Assembly (NCBI GenBank): GCA_949358305.1
Contig: OX442320.1
Span: 8,510,259 to 8,574,258 of the forward strand
Origin: Strigamia acuminata
Lineage: Eukaryota > Arthropoda > Chilopoda > Geophilomorpha > Linotaeniidae
Length of the DNA: 64,000 nucleotides
Direction: 5' to 3'
Part shown: piece after piece, positions 13,263-25,313 of the stretch
How positions within the stretch are numbered: position 1 is the first letter of the stretch
How the letters are laid out: every line of letters begins with the position of its first letter
Notes under the pieces: generated by a model
The model's input: the letters and a program-made list of their open reading frames with translations, nothing else
Databases searched by the model: none
Told to the model about the DNA's origin: nothing
Translations under genes and position numbers: made by a program

Positions 13263-13830
13263 GCTGCAAAATCACACTTAGGAAATATACAATACTGTAT
13301 GAATGAATGTCAGTCCCAAGGAAAATGGCTAAAAATTCAAATCATTTTTATTTTTATTTTAGTTTACCAATCGAAAATGAATAATTTTTTCAAAAATTAC
13401 AGCCAAACACATAGAAAGTCCAAACAGAATGTCCTACGAGACATAAAAACTTGAACACGAACATTTAACCAATAGTTAAAGTGAGAAAACAAGTCTAACT
13501 TGTCCCTCCTTATATTTTTAGATTTAAAATCGATAAGTTTCATCGACAAACAAGAAGGGAAAAAAAATCCTCCCAGTAGTTGAAAAGATATCCCCCAAGA
13601 TGTAAACTTGTGAGAAAGAAAGAAGCTATCCTCCTTAAAAAAGGCTAATAAAACCCAACTCCATCTCCCCACTGTCATCTATAGCAGTAACAGTTATTAC
13701 ACCTCAGTGTGCTTTAATGACTGCTCTACACTTCGCAGTTGCCATTTTCTTTTCTTTGTTTCCAGATTCTTTAATTCAACCAAAAGCTAAAAATTCCCAA
13801 TTTATTTTGTGTGCAAAATAAAATAATAAT

Positions 13831-13852
13831 AATAATAATAATATTTATTTAT
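13831..13852. repeat. ATA trinucleotide microsatellite
   Basis: Seven or so copies of AAT in a row inside AT-rich intergenic DNA. A longer tract of the same type is at 26107-26140. Confidence 0.8.
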
Positions 13853-14259
13853 TTGATTATCCAACTAATCAGAAGAAACATATGTTCATAAAGCCGATTT
13901 GTGCAACGAAAAAAAACTGACGCAATGCAAGCTGCTTGCGTCAAAAAATTCTTGACGTTGACGCCAATTCCTGCTCCAACTCCAAGTTGAAGTATGCGAC
14001 CCAACGCAAGGAAAAGTCTTGCGACCAACCAATCACGATCGAATCCAACTCTCGTCGATTCACGTCTGGTTGGCGAGACTTTGCCACATGCAAACAGGCC
14101 GCCATTTTCGGATTCTGGAACTAGGTCTAGAACTAAATCCAATTCCAGGTTTCATTAAAACCATCTGATTGGCCACATGAAACATCAATTGTAAAAACGA
14201 ATGAGGTTGGTTTGGGGGGGGGGTTTGTGCCCCCTTGTAAGAAAAAAAACCTCAAAAAC

Positions 14260-14385
14260 ATCGTTATGAGAAAACATGCATTAAGGAAACAAACCAACAT
14301 CAATAGATCTCAACCAATCACAGTGGGTCATTAAAATAATACGTTCGTGTCAGACATGAATGTAGCCATGTGCGTTCAATTCAAA
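14260..14385 (+). repeat. Dispersed repeat, copy 1 (second copy inverted at ~25010-25125)
   Basis: The segment from AACATCAATAGATCTCAACC through TTAAAATAATACGTTCGTGT to CAGACATGAATGTA is found, reverse-complemented and slightly diverged, at about 25010-25125. This marks both as copies of one interspersed element, but no ends or target duplications could be defined. Confidence 0.6.
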
Positions 14386-15338
14386 ATTATAAAAAAAACC
14401 GATTACAAAAACTTGATTATAGAACCGGTTTTGAACTTTGAATGAGTTAAATTAACTCGTTCAATTTCAAAATGGCCGACAGAAAAACGTGTTCAAATCA
14501 GATGAAAATCCAAAGAATCCACCCCACACGTTGATTATAAAATCGGGTTTTCAATAATCCGATTATCAAAAATGCCTTTATTTTAATCAGTATGTTCAAT
14601 TTAGATCACCGCCATTCTGATAACCAGTCATTCATTCACTTAATAGACATTCCGATAATCAATGTTCTACTGCAACAATAAAAATAACCTTTTTTGGCAA
14701 TAACTTTATCCCCAAAACTAATATTTTTTTTTATCCACTTTCATCCTAATTGCACATTCGCATCAATTTGGCGTGTAATTCCTTTGATTTCACCATCTGG
14801 CACATAACTGTCCCACCTAATGGGATCCAACAAATCATATTTCACAACTCTCTCCCTCTCCACCCAAAGTCAGCACTATTCTCAAATTCACGCCTGGTTT
14901 CTTTTCCCCAAAATGGACAAAGGTCATCCCAGAGAAAGGAAGATTGGAATGTTGATCTCGATGCCCCGTCATCATTCAAAAGTGAATGCACTCTTAATCA
15001 AGAGAACAGTCGGAATGTGAAACGTGCCGCTCTTTTAAGCGTTTCTATTTGTCCCGATATGCCTCAATGGCCGCCTAGATGGCGTTAAAAAATTCGGAAA
15101 TTGTTTTCTCAAAACGATGTGAAATTGCTTCCAAAGTTGCTAGTGCCTTGTTAATTTTTTTTTTGTTTTGCTTTCGCCTTTTTTCAATATAAAATTTCAG
15201 ATTTCAATGTTTCTTCAAGCAAAAAAATAGTTGGCAGAACCGCCTGTCACGTTGCAACTCATGCAAAAGGGAAATTTACCACCCGATAAAAGAAAAACCA
15301 ATTTAATTTGAAGAGAAATCGTAAGCAAAAATGATAAA

Positions 15339-15622
15339 TACCGTATTTTATCGATTAAGAGTCGCGGCTCTTATTCAAAACTGCCATTTTTGTCAGCAAT
15401 TACAATTTCGGTTTTTCGTTTGTTATATTTGTTTAACGAAGTCTGAACGTCACGAACGAAGCGTACGTTCATCGTTCGTGAGGTTAAATATGGAAACAAT
15501 ACCGTACTTTTGCAAAAAGCTAATAGATCCATTAGGGACATAAAGCCACGTAATAGTATTCTTGGTGTCTCAGCCACGGCTAAAATTCGAAGGCAACTTT
15601 TAATCGATAAAATACGATACTG
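15339..15622 (+). mobile_element. MITE with TIR TACCGTATTTTATCGATTAA
   Basis: Left end TACCGTATTTTATCGATTAA matches the reverse complement of the right end (AGTATCGTATTTTATCGATT). The ~284-bp interior contains a palindromic CACGAACGA...TCGTTCGTG block at about 15451-15481. A second, reversed and partly deleted copy is at 22147-22313. There is no coding capacity. Confidence 0.7.
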
Positions 15623-16820
15623 AAATATCTTGTCTGTTTGAAATTTTCATATTTATTTTATCGGAAAGTCAAGTAAATATGATGTAAAGACTGTATTTAC
15701 TGTTTAAACAGTGCTATAGCAAAAGTGTGACAACGTTGTAAGGTGAGTTATTGCATACGCTTAACACAGGTGGCGCTGTCGGAGTGATCACGTCACAATA
15801 CATCAAAAGATGACATGTAGTGGAGTGAAGGGAAACTCTAAATCCCCTCGAACATCTATCTATCCGCAATTTCCATTCCACTCACTTTCGCTTCTCCTTT
15901 CTTTCTAATTTTCTCAAATTACATCGTTGCAAGTGCTCAACATTTGTCCAAATCATCAACCACTTTCATCTTCACACATCTCGTACTTAACCGAGCAATA
16001 AATTTCATCTAGTAAAAAAAAATCATCTAAAAGAAAAATAATTAAATTAAAAAAAATAATAAAAAAATAATAAAAAAATCCAACAATTATATATTTTTCT
16101 AATTGACATTTCTCCCATCCCCAGAGCGTATTGGAGTCCCCTAAAGTGGAATCATATTTAAGGCAAGCTGGTCTTTAATGGGCAACGATAAAAAGAACCC
16201 AAGCTATCATTACAGCGGTAACAACAAGAATATTTATTTACTTTTTCCTCATATTAGCGACATAAAAATGCCACGTTTCGAGCAAAATTTCAAGCTGAAA
16301 TTTAATTTCGCGAGAGATACGATTGAATTAAAAGGCTTAGTTTATCGAATTTATTTCCTCTTATGTACAGGTTTCGTTTGATGTTACATCAACACAACTT
16401 AGAAATTCTAGACGTCAACAGGAGATTAAATTTTCCGAATAAAAGAAACCAAAAAAAATTTAAAAAACGGTCGTGAAATGCTCCGAACCTGTGACTTTCA
16501 ATTTTTCATTTTAATATATTCAATTTCACACACAAAAAAAAATAAAAAATTAAAATTAAATTATGCTGACAACACAATTCCCGAAAATAAAACCCTTGAT
16601 CCGCAATTCGCTTGTTTCCATCAAATTAAGACCAAACGAGTCAACTTCTGACAAATAAAACCATAAAAATGCAAATTTTCTCATTAACACGTGGAAGCAA
16701 CACCGAATCAACGCCACCGGGTATCGAAAAATCAAAATAATTCAATATCTAAGTTCCGGTTCGAGAGAAATCCAGTTTATCGTCAGTCGTCACTCCAACC
16801 GCACGAAATTTCATTCCCAC

Positions 16821-17258
16821 ATGGAGCGAGACCAGTTAAACCGCCGAATCATCCAAGCCAAACGCTCCGCCGGCCTCAAATGGAGCGACATTGCCGACGT
16901 CATCGGTCGTAGCCCGGGCTGGACCATCTCGGCCCTTTTCGGCCAGCACGAACTGACGGTCAAAGAAGCGCAGGCCTTGGGGTCAATTTTAATGCTGACG
17001 GCCCAGGAGACGGAGAAGTTGGTGGGACCTGCAGTGCGAGGGGCATCTGCGCCGCTCAACGACCCCCTGATTCATCGCCTGCACGAAATGTTCAACGTGA
17101 ACGGCGCGGCCATCAAGCAGCTTATCATGGAGGAATTCGGCGATGGAGTCGTGTCTGCGATCGATTTCAAGTTTCATGTCAAGCGAGTGGCCCATCCAGA
17201 CGGAGACAGAGCGCAGATAACGTTGGATGGAAAGTTTCTTCCCTTCACTCCGTGGTAG
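16821..17258 (+). CDS. cynS: Cyanase (cyanate hydratase/lyase)
   Basis: An intronless 145-residue reading frame, close to the ~156 aa of bacterial cyanases. Cyanase converts cyanate and bicarbonate to ammonia and CO2, normally as a cytosolic homodecamer. The N-terminal ~70 residues form the helical helix-turn-helix-like domain (IIQAKRSAGLKWSDIADVIG, then W34 and the EAQALG segment). The C-terminal domain has the family core: R86 and E89 in IHRLHE, S112 in GDGVVSAIDF, and the ending GDRAQITLDGKFLPFTPW. R86, E89 and S112 correspond to the catalytic Arg, Glu and Ser of the E. coli enzyme. The chosen ATG (CACATGGAG) gives the expected N-terminus. A poly(A) signal AATAAA lies at 17455-17460, about 195 nt after the stop. 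Animal cyanases are rare and in mites are explained by horizontal transfer; here the gene lies among eukaryotic MITEs, so contamination is unlikely. It is more GC-rich than its flanks. Confidence 0.93.
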   Translation: MERDQLNRRIIQAKRSAGLKWSDIADVIGRSPGWTISALFGQHELTVKEAQALGSILMLTAQETEKLVGPAVRGASAPLNDPLIHRLHEMFNVNGAAIKQLIMEEFGDGVVSAIDFKFHVKRVAHPDGDRAQITLDGKFLPFTPW

Positions 17259-17454
17259 AGAAAATAATTGGAAGCCATTTTTTTGATGTTATCTTTTGAG
17301 ATTTTCGATGTTGAAATATAGGGTAGCTTAATATCTAATCTATTGTGTAAACATGAGATAGAAACAATTAATTATCTAATCTTATTTTTGTTAGAAAATT
17401 GTTTTCTTGTAGAGAAAAAAATATTGAAAAATTTGATTTAATTTCATGAATATT

Positions 17455-17460
17455 AATAAA
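17455..17460 (+). terminator. Poly(A) signal of the cyanase gene
   Basis: AATAAA on the plus strand, about 195 nt after the cyanase stop codon. It is the first canonical signal downstream and supports the gene being expressed as a eukaryotic transcription unit. Confidence 0.5.
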
Positions 17461-20400
17461 AAGAGGGGAATAAAAATTGTAAAGAAATGGATGTCTGTCT
17501 CATTAATCATTGACAATACGCCAAACATTGTGTTATTCAATTTGGAGGATTTTCGCTCGTATGTCAAACAAAAAAAAAGATTTAAAAAAAAAATATTTTT
17601 CTCATTCATCAAATCCATCTGTGATCAAATGCAGAGTTGATAAAAGCAAATCTTTTTCTGAATCAACCCAACCCTGAAAAAAAAATTCATTTTTCAATTC
17701 CTTTTTTCATTTGATTAACGTTACAAATAAATGTGATCATATTTATTCCGGACCGGAAGCAACTTCAACTTTAAACTTCACCATAAAATATATTTATGTA
17801 ATAAATTTTCATAGCTTCATACCAATAAACTCTTAATATTTACACAACAAAGAGTAATTAACACTAAACTAGCAAATTTTCCAGCGGAATGACAAATCCC
17901 CATCAATCAACTTCGGACAAGTTGCGAATTGAAAACAGGAAAAATGATTTGCGTCGCAGAAAAATCATGATCGATAATTTCATACTTTGTCCACTCAACC
18001 GATTGTAATCAATAGATAAATCAGCCATTTACCAACGTCTCAATATCCACTCATCTGTTGTTTTGCACGAATCGAATAAAACCCGAAGAAAAAAAGCAAT
18101 TCGCCACGACAAACTGAAACGGAAGCACATTTTGATTAAACTAGCTTGGTTTTTCAAATGACACGTGGTATCATCAGAAATATCTCGACAGAACACGTTG
18201 CGTAATTACTGTCATTAGAAACTTTGCGAAGACTTTAAATAGAGAAAGAAAAGTGGTTAACACTTTAAATAGTCTCGCCTAGTGTTACCACATTCCTTTC
18301 TCCATCCATGGTTGGTTTGTTTTACATATTTCTAAAATGTATTGTGGGTAATATACAATGGAATATGGTTACACTGAAAACTAAGGTAAAAACAAAAGGA
18401 GATACATTAACCATCACTCTATTGTAGTGTTGGGGTATTGTTGAATGTAAAAATTCCATTTTTTAACTTTAAAGCCATTGTGCATTAAAGAGTATTGCTA
18501 ATGTGTGTATTAAAATTAATTTTAATTTTAATATTGATGCACTTAATCTGAAAAGTAGCCGGCTGACCACTCGGTTTGGAGAGTTGTCGAATGCACTTTT
18601 TGGATTTAAAATCCACCGGTTTCGGAGAAGTGCGGTCGGTTAATATAATGATGCCAATGGCAGTAGCGGATAAGGTTTCTGGCCAGGGAAATCGCGTGAC
18701 AAAATTCCCGGGAATCTGTCACTTTTTTTGTCTCGAGTTCCGACAAATTCGCGATAAATTCCTGACGAGACTCGAGAAATTTCATTTTACACAATCATGA
18801 AATACCGAACAATACACGGTGTCTCAATGTATACACTGTTCAATTAAATATACATTAATCATTAGTTGTGGGCAGTGTTGTTTAATTAACGTTTCTGGTG
18901 CAGTTTTTTTTCCGTTCTTTCGTTTGGTGTTTAGTTTTTGACGTTCCGAGCTTTCGTTTTCGAGATATTTGCGATTTTAATCAACTTTTGTTCCAATTCG
19001 CCAAGTTTGATTGCGCTAGTCAGTCAAAAATTTCAGATTTTGTGGTGCTTTTAATTGTTTTTTTTTTAAAATTATTTTTCTTGCTAGAATTGAGTCACAA
19101 TCAGAAAGAAAAAAATCTCCAATAGTTTTTACTGCCTTGGCGATACAGGCGCTTCTTGCGTCTCTGTGGTGACCTCTATTCAATGCTTTTCAGAACATTC
19201 TAATTAAATTAAAAAAAGAAAAATGTTGCAGTTATTATTTAAAACATGTTTTCATTCTTAGGATCATATTTTCGTATGAGAAGACTGAACTAAAGGGTCA
19301 TTTTGTAAATTAAAAGTATTAATTCTGTCCAATCATGGTAAATGTCAATTTATTTTTATGTTTTCAATTTAGGAGAGTCTTCAGTACACTAATAACATTA
19401 ATTTGCACAAAACCAACAACAAACTGTCAAATAATTAGGGTTTAAACACACAAACGTGCACTTTTGGTCTCATTTCCAGTAGTTGCATCTGCATTCAGTT
19501 GACATTTACCAGAATCACAGCCAAAACCCATAAAAATCCCTTCAAAACCCACTGACAGCCGATCCTCTAACTAAACCATAAATAGTTAAACACTCTAATC
19601 TCCTCCTCTTGCATGCCATCTCTTATTTAGTAACCAAATTCGTAAATACTTGATAACATTAATTCAAATGCACTCGAGCAATTTAAACATCCAAGAAAAC
19701 TTTAATAAAACCAAATTTTTTATTTATTTATTTTTTTTTTGCTTAGTCTAAATCTAATAAAAACTTCAACCTTGTCAGAGCTTGTCACGCGATTACAAAA
19801 GGAGGGAAGAAAAAGCAACACGAGTTTTCTAAGTCCTGGCACGGAGCCATCAATGAAGGATGGTTTTTATATTTGCTTAGCTGATCCATACTACGTTTTA
19901 TCTCGTCATACACACGAGTGCGAGTCTGCGAGAGAGTAATTTGGACTTGTGCGCAGCTTGCGTTGATATAAATACAACGAAAAAAGAAGAAGGAATTTTT
20001 GCACACATCCATCATTAGTATGTGTTGTATTAAGTCTCGAGTGGCACTTTACATCATTACAGTTCAGGTGTTGTACCAGCTGTTGTAGTAAAACCAAAAT
20101 AAAAAATTTCTGTTTTGTTTAAATTAATAAATTCGAGTTAAGTAAGATTGACGTGTTTACTTATGTAAATTTTTGCGTTTACAATCAAACTTTAGCATTG
20201 TAATTTAAATATGCGGATGATTAATGATAGGAGAATTTAATTAAAATCCAATTACCACTTGCTAAGTATTGAAAATTGTTGCAAAATTAAACACAACGGA
20301 TGAAATAAGAAAAACATTCGATTTCCAACGTTTTTCTCAACAAAACCTCAAGTAAATGACGCGTAACAGCACATTAATAACCCATGATTAGACACATTAG

Positions 20401-20960
20401 CAAAAAGAAATTTAAAAAACTCTTTTATCATCATTCCTTTGATAAAACTGATCATTGGGCTTGAGCCAATACTGATCAATCACGCATGGGAAAAACGTCA
20501 ATTCTTTAAACACATTCTATTAACAATCTAAACACAATTTATTGTGGTGATTACAATTTGATTTGACTAACCTTCATCATCTAATAACGGAGTTAATTAA
20601 TTGACATCACTAATTTGGCGACGCTAATGACTAAGTCGTGAAAGAATTTTTAAAATAGAGACTAAGCTCTTGCTTTGCTTCTTATAAGGATCACGTGCAG
20701 TTGACAGATAAAGTGTTGGGAGATAAACTGCTTGAAAAGAGAAGTCGATGTGCGACTGGGACTAAAGAAGTTGATAGATGGACTTTTCTGCTATTCCTCC
20801 GACCTTGCTTCGTTAGATATAATGAAATCTATAGAATGACACTGCTCAAATCCAGGCCCGTGCCTACCCATTATTCATTTTGTGCTAAACACAAGGGTGT
20901 CACGGAGGCCCACGAGCCTAAAGACACCCCTAACAAAGTAAAAAGCATTTTTTTTAAAGC

Positions 20961-21248
20961 ATAGTGGAAAGCCGATTATCCGAACGTCGATTAAGCGAAC
21001 GACCGATTATCCAAAAAGCAATGGTCAATTTTTTCTCGATTTTATAGACTTTTTAATCGATTTTTAATGATTTTCTATTATCATATACAGTATGTCCAGT
21101 CATGTTCAAAAAAACTGGACTCTCACTCTAGGCTTGTGTGAGTAATTTCGTGTTTTGTCACCAGGTGAAACACCAGACATCAACAAATGATAATACTTGT
21201 ATAGCCTTATGTAGCCTTGTCTAATACGGATAATTGGCGTTCTACTGA
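20961..21248. mobile_element. Pogo/Tigger-like MITE
   Basis: The left end TAGTGGAAAGCCGATTATCC matches the reverse complement of the right end (CAGTAGAACGCCAATTATCC). Ends of the CAGTRGAA...GATTATCCG type are typical of pogo/Tigger relatives of Tc1/mariner. No transposase is present. The interior carries GTTCAAAAAAACTGGACT, shared with the 8837-9183 element. Confidence 0.6.
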
Positions 21249-21832
21249 ATATTCTTTTAACCTGATATATCTATTTCTCATAAAAATGTATTTTTGGGGC
21301 CAGAAAATGCTTTTTGAGGGCCAAAAGACACAGGGGGGCGCGCAATACCCTAGGAATGTGCCTACTCAAACCAACTGAATATGGAACAAAATCAAAATGT
21401 GCATAAATCAAAGAACTTTGCTGATACAGAGAATACTCAAGCACTTTCTAGGAGTAACAAGAAAGCAAATGTACTTTTGAATGGTCATTTCCGACGACCA
21501 CAACTCGACAACAGCTTTTGTTCAATAAAATCAGCACGGCCGTTGACCATTTTTCACAAACCGTATAAAAGAAACATCGTATAAAGGACAAGAGGCTTCA
21601 CTCGCTCGTTCTGTGCTCGCTCGTCCAATAAACGTTGTTTACAATCCGTTATTCGGTTTATTTCCGCTACAGTTGACTACATTATTGGAAATAGCCTATT
21701 CCTCCTGCTAGGAAAGCTCTTAATTGCTACGCCTAACTTACGGATTCTTCACTATTGCAAACGATTAAGCTTACTCATCCAACCGGACACTTACGAGGGG
21801 ATATCTCTTTTGGAAGGCAGGCCCTTTCTAAT

Positions 21833-22121
21833 ACAAGCTTCCCCCATTAGGTAAGTATTCTAGGACCCATCTGACTTCAGTGTACCAGCAGATGATGCAG
21901 ATGGGTTCCTAGAACAGTTGTTCTGAGAGGCTAGGTTAGGAAACAAAACTTCACTGCCACACATTGTTCGTGTAAATCAGTCATTACAAAATTGCCAAAC
22001 GGCTTTGACATACGACTCCAAAAAAAATTCACCGAAGTCAAATGCAGTGTCGCACAACAACTCCAGCTAGTAGACTGATGCAGATAGTTCCTAGAACACT
22101 CACCTAGTGAGGAAAGCTTGC
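21833..22121. mobile_element. MITE with ~40-bp imperfect TIRs
   Basis: Left arm CAAGCTTCCCCCATTAGGTA, continuing through AGTATTCTAGGACCCATCTG, pairs with the right arm read in reverse complement (CAAGCTTTCCTCACTAGGTG then AGTGTTCTAGGAACTATCTG). A related AGATGGGTTCCTAGAACAG block sits inside near the left end, giving an extra internal foldback. There is no coding capacity. Confidence 0.65.
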
Positions 22122-22146
22122 ACTAAATGGGACCTGCGGTATTCTT

Positions 22147-22313
22147 TCCGTATTTAACCTCACGAACGATGAACATACACTTCGTTCATGACGTTCAGAT
22201 TTTGTTTGTTACATTAAACAAATTTAACAAACGAAAAACCAAAATTGTAATTGCTGACAAAAACGGCAGTTTTGAATAAAAGCCACAGCTTTTAATCGAT
22301 AAAATACAATAGT
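22147..22313 (-). mobile_element. Second copy of the TACCGTATTTTATCGATT MITE (reversed)
   Basis: Read on the minus strand this copy follows the left part of the 15339-15622 element: TTTATCGATTAAAAGC, then the CAAAACTGCC(A/G)TTTTTGTCAG block, the palindromic CACGAACG segment and AAATACGG. It is about 120 bp shorter than the first copy. Confidence 0.65.
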
Positions 22314-23317
22314 TATCTTTGGATACCTCCTTGTATTGTTAGTGATGATTGTAGATAGAGATAGAGAATACCATGTAATAAGGCACTCGCTAAATACTAT
22401 ATATATCTTGGCTTGCCTGGACAGCACGGGATGACTTGCCTTGCTGTGCCGCCCCCAGGAATCTGCCGCTCTAAGAACGTGCCTAGTGTGCCTAATGAAA
22501 AATCCAGCATTGTCTTTATGGATTACATATGTAAAGCACATACATCTAAAAGTACAAAACAAATCACCAACTTAAAGGCAAGGCAGCCCCAATCAGTCAG
22601 TACTCAATACCCTAGGCTTAGAATGCCTAACATATCACTACGGCTCTGACTATGGATATATGTAATCTTGGGTTACCATGGATATTTACACTAAATCATT
22701 GTGTCCAAGAGACATCCATAGGATACTGTCATTGAGACGTTTTAACATGATTAAGTTTTTTTGATATCCTTAGGGCATTCTAGTGCTGCATGGAATATTT
22801 CTGCAATTCTGCCTACAAACAAATTCAACATTTTCTGATTAAATGCATTTATTGTTTGCATTTGCCTATGTCCATTCATCTCATTCAGATGCAGGCAAAG
22901 TTTAAATCAATTTGAAAACACATTTGCATTATTAATGTTCAACTTCGCTGTCTTATCATAACTCACAGACAGATAAATGCCTTTAAGCAACTTTCTTCGG
23001 ATTAAATCTTCGGTAAACTATCCTTCATGCCAACTCTCTATCTCCATCATCACCAGTCACCAGTCACCAGTCTCACTCATCGAACGTTCCTTGTCAAAGA
23101 CTTTGATGTATCAATTACACACTTCACTTCAATGAACCAATTTTGACAAGTCGATCGACCAATTCAGGACTTTACCAAAAAACTTCAATAGTTTCCTCAC
23201 ACGATTCAAAAATGTATTTTACAATATATTGATTTTCACTTAATGCATTCCAAAATGTACAGTATTTCACAGAATTGAGTTTATTATACTGAGGGTAAAT
23301 ACTCAAAAATGAATCAC

Positions 23318-23392
23318 TAGGTGCATTCAAAAACTCTAAAACGTATGCAAAACTCGTTTCGTGTTTGTACGTGACGTCATCCCCATGTTATT
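23318..23392 (+). repeat. Dispersed repeat family, copy 1
   Basis: The block GTGCATTCAAAAACTCTAAA followed by ACGTATGCAAAACTCGTTTC and GTGTTTGTACGTGACGTCAT recurs inverted at about 25168-25235 and, more diverged, at about 28186-28258. Three copies in 5 kb show an interspersed family, probably a terminal piece of a transposon. Confidence 0.65.
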
Positions 23393-23478
23393 CAATTTTT
23401 AATTTTTAATTTATTTCCTTTGATACACATTAAATAATGAATTTTATAATGCAAACAAAAAAAATCATTTTGAAAATA

Positions 23479-23574
23479 TACAGAGTCCGTCAGAAAAATG
23501 TTTACACTTTAATTCAACCCAACTTCGAAATAAGTCTGCGAAAGTGCACATACACTTTTCTGGCAGACTCTGTA
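23479..23574. mobile_element. Short MITE, 96 bp, TACAGAGTC(C/T)G(T/C)CAGAAAA ends
   Basis: TACAGAGTCCGTCAGAAAAA at the left matches the reverse complement of the right end (TACAGAGTCTGCCAGAAAAG). TA at each end fits a Tc1/mariner-type target duplication. There is no coding capacity. Confidence 0.7.
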
Positions 23575-24663
23575 TTCATATTTGACAAATAATAATATTG
23601 TGAATGCATTTCATAATACATTTTACAAAATATATTATCATTTGCAACCCACATCATGCAAAAATGTATTACAAAATGCGTTGCAATATAATTTCAATGT
23701 GTTTTTTAACCATATAGGATTTTTGCTGCCTCTACCACACCCAGTTCACAAAGTGATTAAATTTCAAGTCAAAAAATACCTTGCAAACTGCAAAGGATTA
23801 ACCTTTTTTGTGCTAAGAGCTTAAAAAATGTTGCCACAGCACAAATAAGACCTCAGAATCTCTAGCCTGGTGTATTTAAGAAGCTTTAACTAAATTAATT
23901 AATTACTTAATTACCTCAGCGTTTTTTACTAAGTTTTTATTTATTGTACCAAGTCTTGATCAATACAGTCAACAATCAAATAAACACTGCATTAGTGGCC
24001 ATTCTGTCCTATTTACACTTTTTGCCCCTACACTATAAAATAAACAATTGCGTTTTTACTTTCATTAGATTTGTCCAGACCAGCAAGGTTCTTAAATTTC
24101 TCATCTTCAGCTTTTCTTTTCTTTTCCTTTCCAACATACCTACTTTGTTTTTGCCCGAGCAATGCCATTAAAACCATCACTAATTACCTTGTTTTTTCCA
24201 TTTTCAGCTTTAACAATAATAAACTTTCTAAATCTATTTACTCCATGTAATGGTCAAGAGTTATGACCACTACCAGAGCAGATTAAGGAGAAATATTGGC
24301 GTAGGCATTTTTGCAAAAGATTGGAACTAGTGACACCATTTTTGTACTCATTGGTAATGGCAGGGCACTACTTTTTATTCAGTAGTGATGGTACATAATA
24401 CCAGCAATTTTTTTGTACCAATTTTAACACAAATACTCAAATTTACCGTGAAGGTATGAATACCACAGGCCACTATCAGTAAACATCCCTTCAAACGTCT
24501 GGGTCCACGAGCGTCGATCCCCGTGCCTGTCAGTTGTTGCCAGATAGTTAACACGACATCAGTTCCTTGTTGGTCCCGTGTTTGTGCCGAGCCGTTGCGC
24601 CAATGGGTTCAGCGCAGTGCAAACGTGCTCTTCATTTTGGGCTATTGCAATGCTATCTAATGA

Positions 24664-24815
24664 TAAGTGCACACTATCTCCTTACTACTTGGGGCTGTCA
24701 GACAAATATGATCCATCAATGGTTTTCACACTATAGGGAACTATAGTCCGAAAACCCTTGATGGACCATATTGGTCTCGCAGGTCTGAAAATAATAAGGA
24801 GATAGCGTGCACTTC
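24664..24815. mobile_element. Long hairpin (arms ~63 nt)
   Basis: The left arm AAGTGCACACTATCTCCTTA through TGATCCATCAATGGTTTTC is the approximate reverse complement of the right arm, which ends ATAAGGAGATAGCGTGCACTT. The loop is only about 25 nt, so a transcript would fold into a long stem. Its compact shape fits a foldback MITE. Confidence 0.65.
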
Positions 24816-25009
24816 AAAACTGCTGTATAGTTTATATGCAATTGGGACTATGTACTTAAGTACCAACTATCCCATGTAATAAACCAACAAGAAAAGCAAC
24901 AAAATGCACATTTCATAGGGCCGGGCTTCTTAAACGTTTTCCACTCACGACCTCTTTTCGCCCGACCAATTTTATGCAACCCCAGATAACATAGATACAT
25001 AAAATGGCA

Positions 25010-25125
25010 GTGACTACGTTCATGTCCGACATGAATGTATTATTTTAATGACGCGCTGTGATTGGTTGAGATCTATTGATGTCGGTTTGTTTCCTCAATG
25101 CACGTTTTCGATGTTTTATTTTCGA
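25010..25125 (-). repeat. Dispersed repeat, copy 2 (partner of 14260-14385)
   Basis: On the minus strand this shares AACATCGAAAACGTGCATTG-like start, ATCAATAGATCTCAACCAAT, TAAAATAATACATTCATGTC and GGACATGAACGTAG with the copy at 14260-14385. Confidence 0.6.
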
Positions 25126-25167
25126 CAACTTCTACATAAGTGGTTCAAGTGTGAACTAGTCATATGG

Positions 25168-25235
25168 GAATGACGTCACGTACAAACACGAAACGAGTTT
25201 TGCATACGTTTTAGAGTTTTTGAATGCAGCTACTG
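25168..25235 (-). repeat. Dispersed repeat family, copy 2 (inverted)
   Basis: Reverse complement of the 23318-23392 block: it reads GCTGCATTCAAAAACTCTAA and continues to TACGTGACGTCATTCCCAT on the minus strand. It directly abuts the small MITE at 25232-25313. Confidence 0.7.
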
Positions 25236-25313
25236 TATTTCTTCGATTCTAAGACTAACTTTTTTCCCGTATAAACATCACTATGGGTGGTGTCTTAGAA
25301 TCGAAGAAATACG
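25232..25313. mobile_element. 82-bp MITE, TTTCTTCGATTCTAAGAC arms
   Basis: The left arm ACTGTATTTCTTCGATTCTA continues AGACTAAC and pairs with the right arm (reverse complement CCGTATTTCTTCGATTCTAA continuing GACACCACC). About 24 bp of stem surround a loop of about 30 nt. It is noncoding. Confidence 0.75.

Larger units (their letters stand above)
7541..16820. other. Gene-free stretch with MITEs and a minisatellite
   Basis: About 9.3 kb without a supportable gene. It holds TIR elements (8837-9183, 10749-11166, 15339-15622), a long degenerate tandem repeat (12645-13262), an ATA microsatellite near 13831-13852 and a dispersed repeat at 14260-14385. Fragments with hAT-like ends lie at about 8543 (CAGTGGCGTAGCTA) and 10481 (GGTTCCCAAACTTTTTC). 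Open frames here are short, lack family resemblance and have no consistent splice context. Promoter and 5' UTR sequence of the CNG gene probably lies just right of 7540. Confidence 0.5.
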
